64,000 bases of DNA from Pseudomonadales bacterium (GTDB lineage Bacteria; Pseudomonadota; Gammaproteobacteria; Pseudomonadales; JAHRWD01): positions 62,001 to 126,000 of the forward strand of contig JARGPR010000003.1 of assembly GCA_029210125.1 (NCBI GenBank), given 5' to 3'. Position numbers and translations under genes: made by a program. Below the pieces are notes generated by a model. It did no database searches. It had not been told where the DNA came from and was given only the letters and a program-made list of their open reading frames with translations. Positions within the stretch are counted from its first letter, which is position 1; each line of letters starts with the position of its first letter. Of this stretch, positions 27,817-35,929 are shown in pieces.

Positions 27817-29190
27817 CTACAACCGATCACCCTTTTTTAGTCCAATTTTGAATTTGTTGATGTAGCTATTCGGTTTTTTCCCATCGTAGACGATGCCATC
27901 AATAAACTCCGTTTGCGGAGGTCGAAATCCATCTTCAGTTTTAAAGTTGGGGAAATCCTTCGCCTTGGCTAGCTTATCTTCAATAAGAGATTTCGCCGCT
28001 TTAGTATAAATATCAGGTCGATAAACTTTTGCAGCAAGTTCTTTGTACCAGTCATCACTCTTGTCTTCCGAGATTTGTCCCCAGCGACGCATCTGCGTTA
28101 AGTACCAGATCGCATCGGAGTAGTACGGATAGGTCGCGTTGTACCGAAAGAATACGTTAAAATCTGGAACCTTCCGTTTGTCGCCTTTTTCATATTCGAA
28201 GGTACCTGTCATGCTATTAGCGATCACGTCGTAATCCGCACCGACATAATTAGACTGGGATAATATTTTGACAGCAGCTGGACGATTGGCGTTGTTATTT
28301 TCATCCAACCACATAGCGGCTCGAATCAAAGCTCTGGTTAAGCGTACAGTTGTATTCGGATATTTTTTTGCAAACTCTGCGCTAATTCCAAAAACTTTTT
28401 CAGGATTGTCCTTCCATATTTCGTAGTCGGTGATGACTGGAACTCCGATATTTTTAAATACCGCTTGCTGGTTCCAGGGTTCGCCTACGCAGTAACCGAA
28501 GATGGTGCCGGCTTCCATAGTGGCGGGCATTTGAGGTGGCGGCGTAACCGAAAGCAAAGCATCTGCATCTATTTGCCCAGAAGTGTCTCCCTTATGGGGC
28601 GCATAAAAACCAGGATGAATGTCCCCAGCCGCGAGCCAATATCGAAGTTCATAGTTGTGGGTGGAAACGGGAAACACCATTCCCATTTTGAAGGGTTTAC
28701 CTGCATCCTTATAACTTTCAACAACAGGCTTAAGTGCATCCGCTTTAATTGGATGAACCGGTTTTCCATCGGCCTGCTTAGGGATATTTGGTTTCATTTT
28801 TTTCCAAATATCATTGGATACGGTAATCGCATTACCATTCAGGTCCATCGAAAACGGCGTGATGATATGAGCCTTTGTACCAAAACCCATAGTCGCAGCT
28901 ATCGGCTGACCCGCCAGCATATGCGCGCCATCGAGTCTTCCATCTATCACACCATCTAATAGAACTTTCCAGTTAGCCTGTGCTTCGATAGTGACGTACA
29001 ACCCTTCATCTTCGAAATATCCATTTTCATAAGCAATGGCGATGGGTGCCATATCGGTTAGCTTAATAAAACCAAATTTTAATTCCTCTTTTTCCGGAAA
29101 CCCGATGGTTTCCTTTGATTGAGCGGCCGTACTGAAACCGATACTAAAAGCTGCGACAACTGCTGCTAACTTAAATGGCTTTAACCACAT
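27817..29190 (-). CDS. nrtA: Nitrate ABC transporter substrate-binding protein
   Basis: A 457-residue exported binding protein of the NrtA/CmpA family, with a Sec signal peptide ([18 protein letters not shown]). Core stretches include [56 protein letters not shown] and [14 protein letters not shown] chose ATG 29190 because AAGGAG lies 9 bases upstream; an in-frame start at 29217 lies inside the terminator tail region and lacks one. It captures nitrate in the periplasm. Transcription must first pass the attenuator in its leader. Confidence 0.92.
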   Translation of the reverse strand: MWLKPFKLAAVVAAFSIGFSTAAQSKETIGFPEKEELKFGFIKLTDMAPIAIAYENGYFEDEGLYVTIEAQANWKVLLDGVIDGRLDGAHMLAGQPIAATMGFGTKAHIITPFSMDLNGNAITVSNDIWKKMKPNIPKQADGKPVHPIKADALKPVVESYKDAGKPFKMGMVFPVSTHNYELRYWLAAGDIHPGFYAPHKGDTSGQIDADALLSVTPPPQMPATMEAGTIFGYCVGEPWNQQAVFKNIGVPVITDYEIWKDNPEKVFGISAEFAKKYPNTTVRLTRALIRAAMWLDENNNANRPAAVKILSQSNYVGADYDVIANSMTGTFEYEKGDKRKVPDFNVFFRYNATYPYYSDAIWYLTQMRRWGQISEDKSDDWYKELAAKVYRPDIYTKAAKSLIEDKLAKAKDFPNFKTEDGFRPPQTEFIDGIVYDGKKPNSYINKFKIGLKKGDRL

Positions 29191-29215
29191 TTCTGAAAAC
29201 TCCTTGGTTTGTCTC

Positions 29216-29269
29216 AAAAAAAAACGCTCATTAACTTAAACGGAACTATCCGTTTAAGTTAATGAGCGT
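29216..29269 (-). terminator. Intrinsic terminator (attenuator) in the nrtA leader
   Basis: On the minus strand a perfect 21-bp stem (arms 29249-29269 and 29224-29244) with a four-base loop is followed at once by nine T (29224 down to 29216). It stands only 26 bases before the nrtA start codon, so it would stop transcription before the gene unless prevented from folding. Its 5' arm shares bases with the second ANTAR-type hairpin. Confidence 0.9.
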
Positions 29270-29345
29270 CGTTGCTCTATAAGGGTCCGCTAACATCGTG
29301 GTTACCATCCCTTAAATTGATTTACTTCAGCCGCCGTTGGCTGAA
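29264..29345 (-). promoter_or_regulatory. ANTAR-protein (NasT) target RNA: two hexaloop hairpins
   Basis: In minus-strand RNA the first hairpin (29345-29326) has a 7-bp stem TTCAGCC/GGCTGAA with loop AACGGC. The second (29277-29264) has a 4-bp stem GAGC/GCTC with loop AACGAC. Both loops have six bases with A at position 1 and G at position 4, the known signature for ANTAR proteins such as NasR and NasT. The second hairpin uses bases 29264-29269 that form the foot of the terminator, so the two folds exclude each other. A third small hairpin with a six-base loop (CACGAT) lies between them at 29291-29304. Confidence 0.85.
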
Positions 29346-29379
29346 AATAAATTTTTGAACTTTTGTACAAAGGACTGAA

Positions 29380-29396
29380 AGCAGATCTTGTGCCAA
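29380..29396 (-). promoter_or_regulatory. Sigma-54 (-24/-12) promoter of the nrtA operon
   Basis: The minus strand reads TTGGCAC, then AAGAT, then CTGCT: GG at -24 and GC at -12 with exactly 10 bases between them, close to the RpoN consensus TGGCAC-N5-TTGC. Transcription would start near 29370, about 25 bases before the first ANTAR hairpin. This fits control by NtrC and nitrogen limitation, though no NtrC dyad in the normal orientation was recognised upstream. Confidence 0.7.
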
Positions 29397-29479
29397 TTTT
29401 TAAAATCGCCAAAACTTCAGCTCAAGAGAGTTTATTTTGAGGTTTTTTATCTCAATACATCGCTTTTAAATTTATAGAT

Positions 29480-29506
29480 TGGTGCGCTCGATGCTGAATC
29501 GCACCA
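29480..29506 (-). terminator. Possible hairpin after nasS
   Basis: A 7-bp GC-rich stem (TGGTGCG and CGCACCA, 13-base loop) lies about 70 bases after the nasS stop. The flanking sequence is AT-rich but has no clean T tract, so it may be a weak terminator or a protein-binding dyad. Confidence 0.35.
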
Positions 29507-29577
29507 TTTGAGAACTATCTTTGCACTGCTAGAGAAGTTAACAGGGGATACCTAATTGCGGTTCTGCCAAAATTTTT

Positions 29578-30768
29578 CTACGTACCATTTAGATAACTGA
29601 ACGCGGTTGGCGCCATCGCGATATCACCAGTTATTCCAGGCAATTGCCATGGCTCGTTTTCCAGTAGCGAAAGCCTGGCACCCATAGCGGGCAACGGATG
29701 CTCAGTAAGAGCCGCTCGATATAAATCACTGCGATAACAGGTAGAGATCATATCGTCGATGTTTTGAGCGGGATCGATCCAGTTCCAACGCTGCATCTGA
29801 CCAAGAAACCATTGCGCGTGTTCCGCCCAGGGATAGTTGGCCATATAGCGGTTGAACACCAACATATCATTCACCGGCAGTGGCGCTTCATTGAGACGAT
29901 AGACAAATTGCCCCAGCAGCGCGGGTAATACTAGTTCACGGGGCAGATGGATATGTTTGGCCAGCAAATCTGCTCCGGCAACGCGGTTATTGTCAGCCCA
30001 TTGGCAGCCATCGTATAACGCACGCACCAGCGCTTTTAAGGTATTCGGATAGGTATCTGCCCAAATCTGGGTAACGCCCAGCACTTTGTCGGGCGCGCTA
30101 TTCCAAAGATCAAGGCCTGCCACTAAACATTCGCCAACACCCTGTTCGATCGCGACCGTATTCCATGGTGCACCGGCAAAGAAGCCATCAATATGCTGGA
30201 GCTTTAGATGGTCGACCATCTGTGATGGCGGCAGAACCACCAACTGGATATCCAGATCTGGGTTGATTTCAGTACTCGCCAACCAGTCGCGCAATAATAG
30301 GTTATGGAGCGAAAATGGGAATACGATTGCGAATATCAAAGGTGCCTGTCGCCGATGCTTGCGGTCTGTAATCACCCCACGGAGTGCTTTCAGAGCGCTG
30401 GCAGCATCGCCAGCGACAGCGTGACCCGACGCGTCGGATAACTGCTCTGCCAGATGGGTTGAGATCGTAAATGCATTTCCGTTCATGCCCATAGAAAATG
30501 GCGTTAACATTGATTTACGCAACCCGCCAATACCCATATGGGTAGCCAGCAGCATCGGCGCGAGCATTTGCGCAGCATCAAGGTGACCTACCAGAACCTT
30601 ATCGCGAATATTGGCCCAGGAAACTTCCTGCTGAAGCACCACGTTTAAACCCTGCTGTTCAAAAAAACCCTGTTGTTCTGCAGCTAACAAAGGCAGGCTG
30701 TCTGACAAGGGCATATAGCCAATGGTCAAACTATTTTTTTCTAGCGCGGTCTGCGATCTGTGTACCAT
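29578..30768 (-). CDS. nasS: Nitrate-sensing regulator NasS (cytoplasmic NrtA-like protein)
   Basis: A 396-residue member of the NrtA/CmpA binding-protein family that lacks any signal peptide and begins directly with LTIGYMPLSDSLPLLAAEQQGFF. Other matching stretches are VGHLDAAQMLAPMLLATHMG, FSMGMNGNAFTIS and FFAGAPWNTVAIEQGVG. In studied systems NasS binds NasT and releases it when nitrate is present, freeing NasT to act on leader RNA. It follows nasT by 14 bp and precedes the nrtA leader. Confidence 0.9.
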   Translation of the reverse strand: MVHRSQTALEKNSLTIGYMPLSDSLPLLAAEQQGFFEQQGLNVVLQQEVSWANIRDKVLVGHLDAAQMLAPMLLATHMGIGGLRKSMLTPFSMGMNGNAFTISTHLAEQLSDASGHAVAGDAASALKALRGVITDRKHRRQAPLIFAIVFPFSLHNLLLRDWLASTEINPDLDIQLVVLPPSQMVDHLKLQHIDGFFAGAPWNTVAIEQGVGECLVAGLDLWNSAPDKVLGVTQIWADTYPNTLKALVRALYDGCQWADNNRVAGADLLAKHIHLPRELVLPALLGQFVYRLNEAPLPVNDMLVFNRYMANYPWAEHAQWFLGQMQRWNWIDPAQNIDDMISTCYRSDLYRAALTEHPLPAMGARLSLLENEPWQLPGITGDIAMAPTAFSYLNGT

Positions 30769-30782
30769 GGCGGGTTAACTAC

Positions 30783-31406
30783 TCAATCATTGATCAGGTT
30801 CATAACAGAAATGATGTTCTTCGCAACATCAACCATTCGCTGGCTTCTATCCATGGCCATTTTACGTATCGCGTGATACGCCTCCTCCTCACTAAGGTTT
30901 TTATGTTTCATCAGCAACTGTTTTGCCTCATCTAAAAGGTGCTTATCAGCGAGCTGATTGCGAGTTTGTTCCAGTTCACTGCGTAACGCCTGAAACTCAC
31001 GGAAGCGGGCGATCGCCACATCCATGATCGATTTCACTCGCCCAGGGTTTAGTCCATCAACCACATAAGCACTGACGCCCGCCCTAACCGCTTTTTCAAT
31101 GGTATCGGCGTCGTCCTCGTCGGAAAACATAATGACCGGTCGTGGACTGTGCTGGTTGAGCACAGTCATATGCTCCAGGGTATCTCGATCTGGACTTTCG
31201 ATATCGATAATAATGGCATCCGGCTGGTGCTCTTCAACCTGCTTCATCAAACGTTGCGCACTACTCAGCCGTGCCACTACCACACAGCCTGCATCTGTAA
31301 GCGCCTGCTCAAGAATTGCAGCCCTGGCTGGCTGATCGTCGACCAGCATAATGCGGGTGGCTATTGCAGGATTTTCAGGGGTGTGCAACGCAGGGTCCTG
31401 TGACAT
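30783..31406 (-). CDS. nasT: ANTAR-domain antiterminator NasT
   Basis: About 207 residues: a receiver-like domain (IMLVDDQPARAAILEQAL, DAIIIDIESPDRDTLEHM, VRAGVSAYVVDGLNP) and a C-terminal ANTAR RNA-binding domain of three helices (LDEAKQLLMKHKNLSEEEAY, HAIRKMAMDRSQRMVDVA). ANTAR dimers bind paired hexaloop hairpins and prevent terminator formation. Start chosen at ATG 31406, just before the receiver core; ATG 31472 is in frame but adds unconserved residues. It is the first gene of nasT-nasS and its target is very likely the nrtA leader. Confidence 0.9.
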   Translation of the reverse strand: MSQDPALHTPENPAIATRIMLVDDQPARAAILEQALTDAGCVVVARLSSAQRLMKQVEEHQPDAIIIDIESPDRDTLEHMTVLNQHSPRPVIMFSDEDDADTIEKAVRAGVSAYVVDGLNPGRVKSIMDVAIARFREFQALRSELEQTRNQLADKHLLDEAKQLLMKHKNLSEEEAYHAIRKMAMDRSQRMVDVAKNIISVMNLIND

Positions 31407-31548
31407 AACACTAATAAAATCGTGTACCGGTGAATGGGAATCATAGCAGCAACTATATGGCACTGCCCTCATTCTAACTTAGCGGCTGAGTATCCCTTCA
31501 GGCAGCTCAGCTTTCCTCATTAAAAAAGTATGTAAACAACACAGGCCC

Positions 31549-31562
31549 TGTTTGGCCAAACA
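31549..31562. promoter_or_regulatory. 14-bp perfect palindrome between ada and nasT
   Basis: TGTTTGGCCAAACA is a perfect palindrome and overlaps a second dyad, ACAGGCCCTGT, on its left side. It lies about 140 bases upstream of nasT and 50 bases after the ada stop. It could be an operator for nasTS or part of an ada terminator. Confidence 0.35.
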
Positions 31563-31614
31563 AGTTACAAAAAGGTTCTTGAGTGTGGTTATCAAGCTGA
31601 GCCAAGCCAGTAGA

Positions 31615-32679
31615 TCATGACTCTAAATCAAGCAGCCATTTTTTTCGATGCAGGCCGCCGCCATATCCGACCAAACTACCGTCTGACCCAATCACTCGAT
31701 GACAGGGAATAAGAATACCGATTCGGTTTTTACCATTGGCGGATGCCACTGCCCGTACCGCCTTAGGATTGTTGATGGCGACGGCCTGTTGTTTATAGGT
31801 ACGGGTCTCACCGTAGGGAATTTTTTGTAGGTTATTCCAAACTATTTGCTGGAAATCGGTGCCCGGTGTATGTAACGGCACCGTGAAGTGCTGCCTTTTT
31901 CCACTATAGTATTCAGCCAATTCAGATTGCAGAAGATCCAGATATCGGTGTCGCCCGGGCAAAATGACGGCATTCAACCTTTTGCGCAAATCCTTAAATT
32001 CGGTTTCTAGCATTCGCCGATCGGTAAATTCCAACAGGCAGATACCCAGATCGGTTGCGCAGGCGAACATGGGGCCTATTGGGCTTGTAAATCGAACGAT
32101 ATTAATCACATGTTTACTGTTTTCCACCGTCGCCGAGCTGCCAAAAATTGAACGGTAACCTTCATTAAAACCACTCAACGAGTTATAACCACTATCCAGT
32201 GCTGCGTTGATGACGGTTTCACCTCGTTGATGAATACTGTTAAAGGCCGCATTAACCCGCAATAATCTCTGGTAGCTGTGAAATGTCATGTTGTGATGTT
32301 TTTTAAACCAGCGGCGAATGTGGCTGGGTTCGACTCCCCTGTTTCGCAGATCGTAATCTTTTATCCTAAGATAGGGGTTTTCGTGAAGCTCTTGTATAAG
32401 ATCAGTGACGTACTGGGGCGTTTCATCCAGCTGTTCCATAGGTTTGCAGACTTTGCAGGGTCGCAGTCCATATTGCAAAGCCTGTTGAGTCGTATCAAAA
32501 AACACCACATTCTCAGCCTTGGGTTTTCGCGCGCGGCAGGAGGGGCGGCAAAAAATGCCGGTGCTTTTTACACCAGTAATAAAGATACCCTCATACCGGG
32601 TATCCTGATGACCAATGGCGTTATACTTTTCTTCAAAAGTGAGCGCATGGGGGAGCGTGTTTGCGCGTTTTGTAATCAT
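31615..32679 (-). CDS. ada: Ada-type bifunctional DNA alkylation repair protein and regulator
   Basis: A 354-residue protein with the full Ada plan. The N-terminal zinc domain (about 1-85) has TGIFCRPSCRARKPK and CKVC, the four Cys including the methyl acceptor. An AraC-type helix-turn-helix region (about 95-180) has GVEPSHIRRWFKKHH and ALDSGYNSLSGFN. The C-terminal methyltransferase domain (about 190-354) has IPYGETRTYKQQA, AVASANGKNRIGILIPCHRVIG with the catalytic Cys, and GYGGGLHRKKWLL. It repairs O6-methylguanine and methylphosphotriesters and activates repair genes. Confidence 0.93.
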   Translation of the reverse strand: MITKRANTLPHALTFEEKYNAIGHQDTRYEGIFITGVKSTGIFCRPSCRARKPKAENVVFFDTTQQALQYGLRPCKVCKPMEQLDETPQYVTDLIQELHENPYLRIKDYDLRNRGVEPSHIRRWFKKHHNMTFHSYQRLLRVNAAFNSIHQRGETVINAALDSGYNSLSGFNEGYRSIFGSSATVENSKHVINIVRFTSPIGPMFACATDLGICLLEFTDRRMLETEFKDLRKRLNAVILPGRHRYLDLLQSELAEYYSGKRQHFTVPLHTPGTDFQQIVWNNLQKIPYGETRTYKQQAVAINNPKAVRAVASANGKNRIGILIPCHRVIGSDGSLVGYGGGLHRKKWLLDLES

Positions 32680-32793
32680 AGAGAGATACTAAACCACTCG
32701 CGCCATGCCGCTACCGAAATATTGACAACTATATTTGAAGCAGTTGTTGTTATCTGATTACTCGCAAAACCGAGCCACTAAAACCAAGCTACT

Positions 32794-33420
32794 ATGTATT
32801 ACGGCGAAAAACTCAATAGCATTACCCATTTAATCGGCGCGGTTCTGGCACTGGTCGGCTACGGGGCGCTGCTCACCATCAGCATCCAGGAGCACGATCC
32901 GTGGCTGATCGTAAGCTTCAGCGTTTTCGGTTTTACCTTAATCCTGCTGTACACCATGTCCACCCTGTATCACAGCTTCCACCCACCTGAACTAAAAAAG
33001 ATATTTCAGAAACTCGACCATGTTTCTATTTACCTGTTGATAGCGGGAACTTACACACCCTACATGTTGGTTACGCTAAGGGATCTCGGCGGCCTACTCA
33101 CGCTGACATTGGTGTGGCTACTAGCCGCCGTTGGATTATTGCTGGATATCTTTATTCCCAAACGGATTGAATGGTTGCAGATACTGATCTACCTGATTAT
33201 GGGCTGGGCCTGCACAATCAATTATTCTGATCTGCAGGCCGCTTTGCCTGGTGCGGGGGTGATTTGGTTAACGGTCGGTGGCATTACCTATACCGCAGGC
33301 ATTGTCTTTTACGTGTTAGACGATCTGGAAAAATTTCGCCACGCACACGGCATCTGGCACCTGTTTGTGTTAACTGGCTCCGTCTGCCATTTTATTTCGA
33401 TAATTACCTATGTCAGATAA
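32794..33420 (+). CDS. Hemolysin III family (TrhA/YqfA-like) seven-helix membrane protein
   Basis: A 208-residue integral membrane protein of the PAQR/HlyIII superfamily. Conserved motifs are GEKLNSITHLIGA, TMSTLYHSF, KLDHVSIYLLIAGTYTPY and HGIWHLFVLTGSVCHF; the Ser, Asp and His residues form the metal site of the superfamily. Physiological role is probably membrane homeostasis; true haemolysis is unproven for most members. It is a single gene transcribed away from ada. Confidence 0.88.
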   Translation: MYYGEKLNSITHLIGAVLALVGYGALLTISIQEHDPWLIVSFSVFGFTLILLYTMSTLYHSFHPPELKKIFQKLDHVSIYLLIAGTYTPYMLVTLRDLGGLLTLTLVWLLAAVGLLLDIFIPKRIEWLQILIYLIMGWACTINYSDLQAALPGAGVIWLTVGGITYTAGIVFYVLDDLEKFRHAHGIWHLFVLTGSVCHFISIITYVR

Positions 33421-33487
33421 CCGTTATCTGAGTTAGGCGGTGGAGTAGCCTAGACCACAGGACTATTGCTCAGGGTGCAAACCAACA

Positions 33488-34459
33488 CTAGGTCAAAATA
33501 TAAAGGCCAAATTTAGCAAGCATCCAGACAATACCAAGAAGAATTAGCAGTAAGCTGGTATTCACGGTGTATTTCAGAATTTTGTAAAGAAACAGGTTGG
33601 TTTCTTTTAGTGTCTTTGATTTTTCAAATAGGGGCACAAGGGTTTGGAAGGTACGATTGGCAAGGCCTCGTTTATCCAGTTCGGTGTTTGGAACCGTAAA
33701 GGCGGTGATGATTTGCTTATAGGGCCAGTTGACTATTCTGCCCATCATCGACATGGGCCTTTCGACTTCGCACATTAAAATCAAACGTGATTGATCTGAG
33801 TTATTTTTTACGAAGTGCAGGTAGGTTTCATCGAAAAGAAGTGCTTCACCATCACGCCAGGAATAGGCTTGGCCATCCACATTGATAAAGCAGGCATCGT
33901 CATTAGGGGTTGCCAGACCAAGGTGATAACGCAGTGAGCTGGCAAATGGATCAAGGTGCCGTGTCAATTGCCCACCCGGAGGTAACATTGTAAACATCGC
34001 CCCATTGACGTTCGGTATTTTGCTAATTAACTCTACGGTTTTTGGGCAGGTTTGTTTGGCGGATTCATGTGTGTAACCGTACCAACTCAGGTAAAACTTG
34101 CTCCATCCATATTTGTAAAACGTTCGAAACCCGACATCGTAATAGGATGAGGACTCGGGATCGGTAATAGCATCAAAGCTGCCTTGCTCCATCAGCCTCT
34201 TGCCTTCCTCTGCGATGATTTCCCAGTTGTCCCGCAATAGTTCTAATTCGGGAAACTCCGACATATCCATTATTGGGTGTCGTGCTTTAGGACGGGTAAA
34301 TAGATACAACAAGCAATTGTAAGGGGTAAATATTGGCCAGCCTTTTTGCAGATATTCGACAAAACTATCGTAGCGAACATATCCACGCATGGCATATACA
34401 TAGGCCATTGAGCTCAATGAAAACAATACAACGGCAATTAAAACAAAGGTGCTCATCAT
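33488..34459 (-). CDS. Aspartyl/asparaginyl beta-hydroxylase family protein, LpxO-like lipid A hydroxylase
   Basis: A 323-residue protein with a membrane helix at each end (about 4-24 and 295-318) and a non-haem iron dioxygenase core. Iron ligands appear as HLD in LTRHLDPFASSLRYHLGL and His in FDETYLHFVKN; Arg in SRLILM would bind 2-oxoglutarate. This layout is that of LpxO, which adds a 2-hydroxyl to a lipid A acyl chain. The exact substrate is not shown by the sequence. Confidence 0.8.
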   Translation of the reverse strand: MMSTFVLIAVVLFSLSSMAYVYAMRGYVRYDSFVEYLQKGWPIFTPYNCLLYLFTRPKARHPIMDMSEFPELELLRDNWEIIAEEGKRLMEQGSFDAITDPESSSYYDVGFRTFYKYGWSKFYLSWYGYTHESAKQTCPKTVELISKIPNVNGAMFTMLPPGGQLTRHLDPFASSLRYHLGLATPNDDACFINVDGQAYSWRDGEALLFDETYLHFVKNNSDQSRLILMCEVERPMSMMGRIVNWPYKQIITAFTVPNTELDKRGLANRTFQTLVPLFEKSKTLKETNLFLYKILKYTVNTSLLLILLGIVWMLAKFGLYILT

Positions 34460-34566
34460 CAGATCTCAAACATTGGTTCCAAAGGTTCAGGTTCACGGTA
34501 TGCCTCAAGCCAGAGTTTGGTTATATCCCTCCACGGAGCCACAAAATACTGGACATATTTCTAGCG

Positions 34567-34600
34567 GGATGTTGGCTCTAGTCATTAAGAACCAACATCC
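34567..34600 (-). terminator. Hairpin just after the CoA-transferase genes
   Basis: A 9-bp inverted repeat (GGATGTTGG and CCAACATCC, 16-base loop) begins 8 bases after the last CoA-transferase stop on the minus strand. There is no T tract. Confidence 0.45.
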
Positions 34601-34608
34601 GATATAAG

Positions 34609-35916
34609 CTAGCCCGCTTCCCGCTCTACAGCGTATTGCGTGCCGATAAGGTGACGTGCTTCGAAATCAGCATACTGATCTTCGGAATATCCAAGCAGGT
34701 CTTTATAGACATATTCATTATGCTCACCCAATAACGGCGCTGGAAGATCCCAGCGCAGCTCCATATCTGAAAAACGGAACGCCTGCCCAGGATAGTCGTG
34801 GGTACCGCACGCTTTCTGGGTTAATGGCCGTAGCAGTTGACGGGATTTAACGTGTTGGTCGGCAACAATATCCGCTTCATTATTTAAGGGTGCTGAGGGG
34901 ATACCGTGTTCCTGAAGTTGGTGGAAAACCGTTTCCTTCTCGCTGTTTCGCGTCCACTCAGCCAGATGGCGATCAATTTCATCATGATTAGTGATGCGTC
35001 CACCGACGGTTGCATAGGCAGGGTTTTTCGCCCATTCCGGGGACCCCAGTGCAACGATCATGGCTTGCCATTCCGTATCGTCCCGGACACTAATCGCTAC
35101 CCACTGGTCATCACCTTTGCAACGGTACACCCCCTGCGGCGCACTCACCGGATCGCGATTGCCCATTGGCGGTTGCGAGCGCTGGTTCATGCTTTGATCC
35201 ACCACCACTTCACCGATCTGGTGGAGCATGGTTTCAGCCTGGGGTACTTCAATCAGGCCACCTTCACCGGTCCTATGCCGGCGATGCAGGGCTCCCATAA
35301 TCATAAATGAGCAGACCGTTGGACTCACATCATCCATATGAAAGGTAGGCGAACTCTGTGAGATGTCACCATCGGGGTAGGAGCGCAAATAGGTTAGCGC
35401 AGTTAGCGCCTCAAAATGAGCACCAAATCCGATGTAGTTTGCGTAGGGACCCGTGAGCCCTAGAGGCGGCATTCTGCATAGAATCAATTTTGGGTTGATA
35501 GCGCTGAGCGCTTCCCAGCTAAAACCAAGACGGTCACCGATTCGTTGAGCATTGTTCTCAATCAGTATGTCGCTTTTTTCAACCAGTTTAGCGAAGGCTT
35601 CGCGCCCCTCTGGGGTATCTAGCTCCATGGTGACACTTAATTTATTGCGATTCAGCGCATTAAAAGCCGCTGCACGGTTATAGGGCTGGGGCTGGGGCTC
35701 ACCGTCCGGATAGGTCAAACGCCCGAGACCACCACTTTTTGCGGCCATTTCAGCGGTAAAATGAGGCTGGGCTCGGGTACTTGAAGGTACCCGGTGGCTG
35801 GATTCAACACGAATTACTTCTGCGCCTAAATCAGCCAGGTGCTGGGCGGAGGTGGGACCTGCCCAAACAACGGTAATATCAATGACGCGTATGCCTTTTA
35901 AAGGTAAATCACTCAT
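34609..35916 (-). CDS. CaiB/BaiF family type III CoA-transferase with catalytic Asp
   Basis: A 435-residue protein with GIRVIDITVVWAGPTSAQHLADLGAEVIRVE reduced to family pattern at the N-terminus, ALNRNKLSVTMELDTPEG, and HMDDVSPT at 193-200, whose Asp occupies the place of the acyl-anhydride-forming Asp of formyl-CoA transferase. ATG 35916 is preferred because GGAGA lies 7 bases upstream; the codon at 35922 is TTG. The gene follows the second CoA-transferase gene by 13 bp. The carboxylic acid substrate is unknown. Confidence 0.88.
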   Translation of the reverse strand: MSDLPLKGIRVIDITVVWAGPTSAQHLADLGAEVIRVESSHRVPSSTRAQPHFTAEMAAKSGGLGRLTYPDGEPQPQPYNRAAAFNALNRNKLSVTMELDTPEGREAFAKLVEKSDILIENNAQRIGDRLGFSWEALSAINPKLILCRMPPLGLTGPYANYIGFGAHFEALTALTYLRSYPDGDISQSSPTFHMDDVSPTVCSFMIMGALHRRHRTGEGGLIEVPQAETMLHQIGEVVVDQSMNQRSQPPMGNRDPVSAPQGVYRCKGDDQWVAISVRDDTEWQAMIVALGSPEWAKNPAYATVGGRITNHDEIDRHLAEWTRNSEKETVFHQLQEHGIPSAPLNNEADIVADQHVKSRQLLRPLTQKACGTHDYPGQAFRFSDMELRWDLPAPLLGEHNEYVYKDLLGYSEDQYADFEARHLIGTQYAVEREAG

Positions 35917-35929
35917 AACCAATCTCCGA

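Noticed and set aside
29480-29506. NtrC enhancer site upstream of the sigma-54 promoter
   Set aside because: The dyad is GGTGCG...CGCACC with 13 bases between arms; NtrC sites have GCAC...GTGC arms facing the other way with shorter spacing.
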